From a bacterium (GTDB lineage: Bacteria; Eremiobacterota; Eremiobacteria; Baltobacterales; Baltobacteraceae), in the NCBI GenBank assembly GCA_021784715.1, contig JAJYHP010000124.1, positions 1 to 10,194 of the forward strand: a DNA stretch of 10,194 nt, in the 5' to 3' direction. This document shows, piece after piece, positions 6,239 to 10,194 of this stretch; position 1 is the first letter of the stretch; the number at the start of each line of letters is the position of its first letter. The notes beneath the pieces are model-generated. The model searched no databases. It was given only the letters and a program-made list of their open reading frames with translations, and was not told where the DNA came from. The translations under genes and the position numbers were made by a program.

Positions 6239-7653
6239 ATCCGACGCTGCTCTGTTTCGACCGCGATCTTCGGCTCACCGATCGAGCGATCTTCGCAGCG
6301 TTGGAGCCGGGTACGCAGATCGTTCCACTGCTCGTTCTCGATCGACGCCGTATCGAGCGCATCGCTCGCAATCCGCGACGTGCGGCGTATTTTTGTGCGG
6401 CGGTCGAAGCACTCGATGCCGAATTACGGCTCCGTGGTTCGCGATTGCTCGTCCGTCGAGCGCCGCTCGACACGACGATTCGCTCGGTTGCGCGGGCGAC
6501 CGGCGCGCGGGTCGTTGCCTGGAGCAAACGATACGATCCCGCCGGCGCGCGCGAAGACCTGCGCTTGCAGGCGATCGCCGAGGAACACGGCATGCGCGCG
6601 CTCGCCGTGCACGAGGCGGTCGCGGTCGATCCGGAACGATTCGCAATCGACGATGAGGGCGATGCCGGGTTTCGTTCCTTCAATGCGTTCTATCGGCGTT
6701 GGCGCGCGCCGGAGAGCGTGCGGTCGCCGGTCGATGCAGCCGCACATCTCTCGCCGAGCGTCCTACCGAGCGAACCTTTGCCTCACCCCGAGGAGTTCGC
6801 TGCTTCGTGTTTTCCCGGCACGGTCGGCGAACGCGTCGCGCGCGCCGAACTCGAACGTTTCGTCAACGACCGCCTGGTTGAATACGCGCGCGCGGTTCGC
6901 ACGCCCGCGCTTCCGACCTCGGGGCTTGGACTACCGCTCTCCTACGGATTGCTCTCGGGGCGCGACGTCGTCCGTAACGTTTGCAAACGCTTGGAAGATC
7001 CGTTTTTGCTAGCCGAGGAGCGTGCGGGAATCGAACGCTTTCTCCGTGCGATGGCGCGACGAGATTTTCTGCTATTCGCCGGATGCGATGAAGCTCCGCA
7101 ACCCGAGGAACGCCTCTTCACCCGCGCGAGCGCCGAGTTCGCAGCACTCGCCGAGGCGCGTACCGGGTTTCCGCTCGTCGACGCGGGGATGCGCGAACTC
7201 GTTGCGACCGGAACGATGCACCCCGCGGTACGCTCGGTCGTCGCCTCGTTCTGTTGCTTCGACCTCGGGCTCGATTGGCGCGTCGGAATGGAGGAATGGG
7301 AGCGATATCTCACTGAAGACGAGCCAGCGCTCGCGATCGGGAATTGGCGCTGGAGCGCGGGGCTCCGCGTCGATATGCATTTCCCGCGCATCATCGATCC
7401 GCAGCGACAGTTCCTCCGGGGCGATCCGCAGGCACGGTACGTACGGCGCTGGATTCCCGAACTCGCGCTGCTCTCCGACGCGCGGCAGCTCCACGCATGG
7501 CAGGATCGCCAACTCGCGCTCGATTTTTTCGAGATCGAGCGCTATCCGCGCCCAATGCTCGACCACCGCGCACGCGCCGTCGCATTTTTGGAGCGGTACT
7601 CCCTGTGGCGCGCGGCTACGCAGCCGGTAGGTGCTCTTCGATCCAGTCGGTGA
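6235..7653 (+). CDS. photolyase/cryptochrome-family flavoprotein, divergent active site
   Basis: 472 aa, the usual photolyase length. These FAD proteins repair UV pyrimidine dimers with blue light or act as light sensors. The N-terminal antenna domain opens with FDRDLRLTD (8-16) and VPLLVLD (30-36). The FAD domain has RTGFPLVDAGMREL (309-322), TGTMH (325-329), LDWRVG (346-351), NWRWSAG (370-376), IIDPQRQ (386-392) and YVRRWIPEL (402-410). Compared by eye with E. coli photolyase, W382 and W359 correspond to W371 and W348. E274, W277, N341 and N378 correspond to A272, R275, P330 and A367, and W306 falls at F295. It is certainly in the family, but repair activity should not be assumed. The ATG overlaps the cytochrome c stop by 4 bp. 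The 3' end overlaps the convergent membrane gene by 38 bp. Confidence 0.93.
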   Translation: MNPTLLCFDRDLRLTDRAIFAALEPGTQIVPLLVLDRRRIERIARNPRRAAYFCAAVEALDAELRLRGSRLLVRRAPLDTTIRSVARATGARVVAWSKRYDPAGAREDLRLQAIAEEHGMRALAVHEAVAVDPERFAIDDEGDAGFRSFNAFYRRWRAPESVRSPVDAAAHLSPSVLPSEPLPHPEEFAASCFPGTVGERVARAELERFVNDRLVEYARAVRTPALPTSGLGLPLSYGLLSGRDVVRNVCKRLEDPFLLAEERAGIERFLRAMARRDFLLFAGCDEAPQPEERLFTRASAEFAALAEARTGFPLVDAGMRELVATGTMHPAVRSVVASFCCFDLGLDWRVGMEEWERYLTEDEPALAIGNWRWSAGLRVDMHFPRIIDPQRQFLRGDPQARYVRRWIPELALLSDARQLHAWQDRQLALDFFEIERYPRPMLDHRARAVAFLERYSLWRAATQPVGALRSSR

Positions 7654-8206
7654 CGATCGGCACGCGCACTTCATCGCCGTGCCAGGTCTTTACGCCGTAA
7701 TAGACTGAGGCGACCAAAAAGAGCGGTACGAGAAATGGAATGAGGATCGCCGACTCGATCCCGATCCAGGGAATCGCGAGCGAACTCATGAGTTGAAGGA
7801 CACCCCAGAAGGCGGCGAACGCGAGATTGAAACCGATCGCCTGCATCGCGGCGCGCTTGAGGAAGCGCGAGCGGCGGCGTTCGAGCAACGAGAGCAATGC
7901 GAGCGGGAGAAGCGGATAGCCGAGCGCGACGAGCGCACGCGATTCGACCGGGTCGAGCGGATCGCCGACGCTCACCGTCGCCGCCCGCGGCGGCACAACG
8001 GCGCCGCCATCGTAGGTCGCCCCGGTGCCGCGATTGGGGGCGCGCCCGCCGGTTAACGTCGTCTGCGAACTCGCGCTCTCGATCCGAGCGGCGAGGCGGC
8101 AACTCGGGCAGAGGCCGCTGCTGTCGCGACAGGTCGCGCAGATCCCCTTCGAGCAGGTCGGGCATCCGGCAACCGCCGGGACGCGAGCGTGAAAGAAACA
8201 GTCCAT
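7616..8206 (-). CDS. zinc-box plus DUF4870/Tic20-like membrane protein
   Basis: 196 aa. The N-terminus has four regularly spaced ligand pairs, C3/H6, C15/C18, C23/C26 and C33/C36, resembling a B-box-type zinc finger. A low-complexity linker (about 45-88) follows, then a membrane region with probable helices near 91-107 (ALVALGYPLLPLALLSL), 120-142 and 150-172. The layout, including RFLKRAAMQAIGFNLAF and a C-terminal YYGVKTWHGDEVRVPIVTDW, matches DUF4870 (Tic20-like) proteins, whose function is unknown. ATG 8206 is chosen because GGGAG lies 8 nt upstream; a CTG or GTG further out is unnecessary. It converges on the photolyase-like gene and diverges from the ABC exporter. The zinc box probably faces the cytoplasm, by inference only. 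Confidence 0.85.
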   Translation of the reverse strand: MDCFFHARVPAVAGCPTCSKGICATCRDSSGLCPSCRLAARIESASSQTTLTGGRAPNRGTGATYDGGAVVPPRAATVSVGDPLDPVESRALVALGYPLLPLALLSLLERRRSRFLKRAAMQAIGFNLAFAAFWGVLQLMSSLAIPWIGIESAILIPFLVPLFLVASVYYGVKTWHGDEVRVPIVTDWIEEHLPAA

Positions 8207-8214
8207 TCTCGATT

Positions 8215-8219
8215 CTCCC
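8215..8219 (-). promoter_or_regulatory. ribosome binding site of the zinc-box membrane gene
   Basis: GGGAG on the minus strand, 8 nt before ATG 8206. It supports that start and lies in the 84-bp divergent gap before the ABC exporter gene. No promoter was recognised in the gap. Confidence 0.55.
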
Positions 8220-8290
8220 TTTGCCTGCACCTACCGCCGGGAGCCTCGAGAGGTTTCATCGGCGCACTGCGGCAACTTCGCGCCGAGATC

Positions 8291-10039
8291 ATGACACGAC
8301 AGGAAACATTGCGACGTCTTTCGCGCGAAGCACGCCCCTATCTCGGACGCCTCGCGGTTGCTGTCGCATTAGGAACCGTCGCCGGCGTGCTCACCACGGT
8401 TCCGCCCTGGGCCTTCGGGCAGATTATCTCCCGCGTTCTCGAGGCGAAGCACCCCGATCTGGGGGTGCTCTACCGCATGCTGGGGCTCGTCGCTCTGCCG
8501 CTGATCGCCGCGCAAGCGGCGACCTACGCCCAGACCTACGCGACTGCGTGGTGCGGTCAACACTTTATCGCGATGCTGCGCCTGCAGCTCGTCGACCGGA
8601 TCCTCCGGCTGCCGCTGCCGATCTTCGACCGTTGGCGCCCCGGCGACCTCATCTCGCGTTTTAATTCCGACTTGCAGATCGTCAGCGACGCGGTGACGAT
8701 CTCGCTCCCCCAGCTCGTCGTCTCGGTCGTCACCTTCGTTTCGTCGTTCGCGTACATGCTCTGGCTCGACTGGTTGCTCACGGTGGTCTTGGTACTCGTC
8801 GCTCCGGTCATCTCGTTCGCCGTCTCTCGCTTCTCGCGACTGATCACGCGGAGCACGACGACGACGCAGATGCGTATTGCCGAAGTGATTGCGGCGCTGA
8901 GCGAGGTACTACAAGGGCAACGTATCGTCAAAGCCTTCGGGCGCGAATCCTATGAAGTCCGGCGTTTTCGCGAACGGACCGACGATTACGTGACCGCATC
9001 GTTGAAAATGACGCAATTCGTGCAGACGCAGCCGATGGTCGTCAGCTCGATTATGATCCTCGCGGTGACGGTGGTGATCTGGCTCTCCGCCCGCGAAGTG
9101 TTGGTCGGGCGTTTGAATGTCGGCGAAGTCTTCACGTATTATCTCCTACTCGTGAATCTCGTCAACCCGCTCAACCGCGTCGCTGCGTTCGTTGGCGATC
9201 TCAACCGCGCGATCGTCGCAACCGGACGCATCTACGAGATTGTCGATCTTCCGACGGAGGAAGCCGAGCCCCCTCGCCCCCTCTCCGCTCCGGCGATCGC
9301 CGGCCGGATCACGTTCGACAACGTTCGGTTTTCCTATGCCGAGGGTGAGAGCCCGGCGCTCGACGGCGTCAGCGTCGATATCGCGCCCGGCGAGATCGTC
9401 GCGCTCGTCGGACCTTCGGGCGCCGGCAAAACCACCTTTATCAATCTCGTCCCACGTTTTTACCAGCCGCAGTCGGGTCAGATCGCGATCGACGGGCATC
9501 CGCTCGACGCCTACCCGCTCGCCGATATCCGCGCCGCGATCGCGATCGTTCCCCAGGATCCGCAGCTCTTCCGACGGAGCATCCTCGAAAATATTCGCTA
9601 TGGACGGCTCGAAGCCGACGAGCACGAGGTCATCGCCGCCGCTCGGGAGGCGAACGCCGACGAGTTCATCTCGGAGCTCCCCGAGGGCTACGAGACCGAG
9701 GTCGGCGAGCGCGGCGTCCGCCTCTCCGGCGGGCAGCGGCAGCGGATCGCGATCGCGCGGGCGATCCTGCGCGACCCGCGGATCCTCATTCTCGACGAAG
9801 CGACCAGCGCGCTCGATACCCACTCCGAGACGCTGATCGAATCGGCGCTCGATCGCTTGCTTCCCGGCCGCACGACGCTCATCGTCGCGCACCGCCTCTC
9901 GACGATCCGGAGGGCGGATCGCATCCTCTACTTCGCACACGGGCGCATCGCCGAGTCGGGGAGCCACGAGGAGTTGATGGCGCGGGGCGGCGCGTACGCC
10001 GCGCTCTACGAGGCGCAATTCGCCGAGCACCGCGCGTGA
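8291..10039 (+). CDS. ABC exporter half-transporter, MsbA/multidrug type
   Basis: 582 aa, typical for a homodimeric ABC exporter with fused membrane and ATPase domains. Residues 1-310 are the membrane domain with about six helices (near 18-40, 62-82, 138-158, 160-178, 247-267, 275-295) and the coupling segment RLPLPIFDRWRPGDLISRF (106-124). Residues 338-575 are the ATPase: Walker A GPSGAGKT (374-381), Q-loop Q422, signature LSGGQ (478-482), Walker B ILILDEA (498-504, catalytic E503), D-loop SALD (506-509) and switch H534. All catalytic residues are intact. The cargo (lipid, drug or peptide) cannot be assigned. ATG 8291 gives the family-typical N-terminus TRQETLRRLSREARPYLGRL; its ribosome site is weak. 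A GTG at 8189 would add 34 residues and run into the divergent gene, so it was not used. Confidence 0.95.
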   Translation: MTRQETLRRLSREARPYLGRLAVAVALGTVAGVLTTVPPWAFGQIISRVLEAKHPDLGVLYRMLGLVALPLIAAQAATYAQTYATAWCGQHFIAMLRLQLVDRILRLPLPIFDRWRPGDLISRFNSDLQIVSDAVTISLPQLVVSVVTFVSSFAYMLWLDWLLTVVLVLVAPVISFAVSRFSRLITRSTTTTQMRIAEVIAALSEVLQGQRIVKAFGRESYEVRRFRERTDDYVTASLKMTQFVQTQPMVVSSIMILAVTVVIWLSAREVLVGRLNVGEVFTYYLLLVNLVNPLNRVAAFVGDLNRAIVATGRIYEIVDLPTEEAEPPRPLSAPAIAGRITFDNVRFSYAEGESPALDGVSVDIAPGEIVALVGPSGAGKTTFINLVPRFYQPQSGQIAIDGHPLDAYPLADIRAAIAIVPQDPQLFRRSILENIRYGRLEADEHEVIAAAREANADEFISELPEGYETEVGERGVRLSGGQRQRIAIARAILRDPRILILDEATSALDTHSETLIESALDRLLPGRTTLIVAHRLSTIRRADRILYFAHGRIAESGSHEELMARGGAYAALYEAQFAEHRA

Positions 10040-10081
10040 GCCGGGGGCGCGAGACTCAAGTTCCGCGGCGCGGGCGCCGAT

Positions 10082-10087
10082 AGGTGA
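10082..10087 (+). promoter_or_regulatory. ribosome binding site of the flagellar rod gene
   Basis: AGGTGA lies 5 nt before ATG 10093. The spacing supports this ATG as the start of the truncated flagellar gene. Confidence 0.6.
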
Positions 10088-10092
10088 AGACG

Positions 10093-10194
10093 ATGGCAGA
10101 GATTCCAGGGCTCTCGTTCGGATCGACGGTCAACGTCCTCAAGGAGGGCTTGTCCGGCGCCGGTCTCGAGCAAACGCAGATTGCGAATAACATC
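10093..10194 (+). CDS. flgB: flagellar basal-body rod protein, probably FlgB (partial)
   Basis: Only the first 34 codons are present. The start IPGLSFGSTVNVLKEGL followed by QTQIANNI matches the N-terminal helix of flagellar rod proteins, whose hallmark is an xxIANNIAN segment. The FGxTVxVLxxxL pattern before it is most like FlgB, the innermost rod subunit, rather than FlgC, FlgF or FlgG, which usually open with a SGLxA-type helix. Rod proteins are exported by the flagellar secretion system without a cleaved signal. flgB commonly leads a flgB-flgC-fliE operon, so a flagellar cluster probably begins here and continues beyond the window. Confidence 0.82.
   Translation, partial: MAEIPGLSFGSTVNVLKEGLSGAGLEQTQIANNI

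Noticed and set aside
5520..6683. A 387-codon minus-strand open frame spanning the GNAT-like, cytochrome c and photolyase-like starts.
   Set aside because: Low-complexity Arg/Ser composition typical of a shadow frame, and it contradicts three genes with recognisable domains.
8189..8290. N-terminal extension of the ABC exporter from GTG 8189.
   Set aside because: The extra 34 residues are not membrane-domain-like and the extension would overlap the divergent zinc-box gene start. ATG 8291 gives a normal exporter N-terminus.
9290..9303. A perfect 14-bp palindrome, CCGGCGATCGCCGG, in the linker before the ATPase domain.
   Set aside because: It is coding sequence built around one GCGATCGC copy with GC-rich flanks. 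Nothing indicates an operator inside the exporter gene.
10066..10079. Inverted repeat CGGCGC-GG-GCGCCG after the ABC exporter as an intrinsic terminator.
   Set aside because: The loop is too tight for the full stem and no T tract follows, so it does not qualify as a rho-independent terminator.

Overview
This is a densely packed, high-GC (roughly 65% by eye) bacterial chromosome segment with ten recognisable genes plus the tail of another at the left edge. Several genes start with GTG, and adjacent genes often overlap by 4 bp. The gene set (an LTAC lipoprotein, molybdenum cofactor and queuosine synthesis, a photolyase-family protein, an ABC exporter and a flagellar rod gene) suggests a free-living, probably flagellated bacterium. 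Codon use and overall flavour resemble uncultured soil phyla such as Eremiobacterota/Vulcanimicrobiota. That placement is an impression and has not been tested.

Left block (1-4183, + strand): the tail of an unidentified gene, then a MoeB/ThiF adenylyltransferase fused to a rhodanese, an aldo/keto reductase, QueG (epoxyqueuosine reductase) and MoaA (first step of molybdopterin synthesis). The genes abut or overlap at every junction, so they look like one operon. Two are molybdenum-cofactor or sulfur-transfer enzymes and one finishes the tRNA modification queuosine. Both MoaA and QueG are iron-sulfur enzymes.

Centre (4164-5845, - strand): a GNAT-like acyltransferase followed by a protein with N-terminal TPR repeats and a C-terminal ATP-grasp-like region. 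The ATP-grasp gene runs tail to tail into moaA with a 20-bp overlap. Neither protein has an assignable substrate, and this pair is the best candidate here for undescribed biochemistry.

Centre-right (5903-7653, + strand): a small lipoprotein cytochrome c overlaps by 4 bp the start of a photolyase/cryptochrome-family gene. The photolyase-like protein keeps the family framework, but several residues known to be functional in E. coli photolyase appear replaced.

Right (7616-10194): a minus-strand membrane protein with an N-terminal Cys/His zinc-box and a DUF4870/Tic20-like membrane region overlaps the photolyase 3' end by 38 bp. It is divergent from a complete MsbA-type ABC exporter half-transporter. 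The window ends in the first 34 codons of a flagellar rod gene, probably flgB. No RNA genes, insertion sequences or CRISPR arrays were seen, and no gene-free stretch exceeds about 85 bases.
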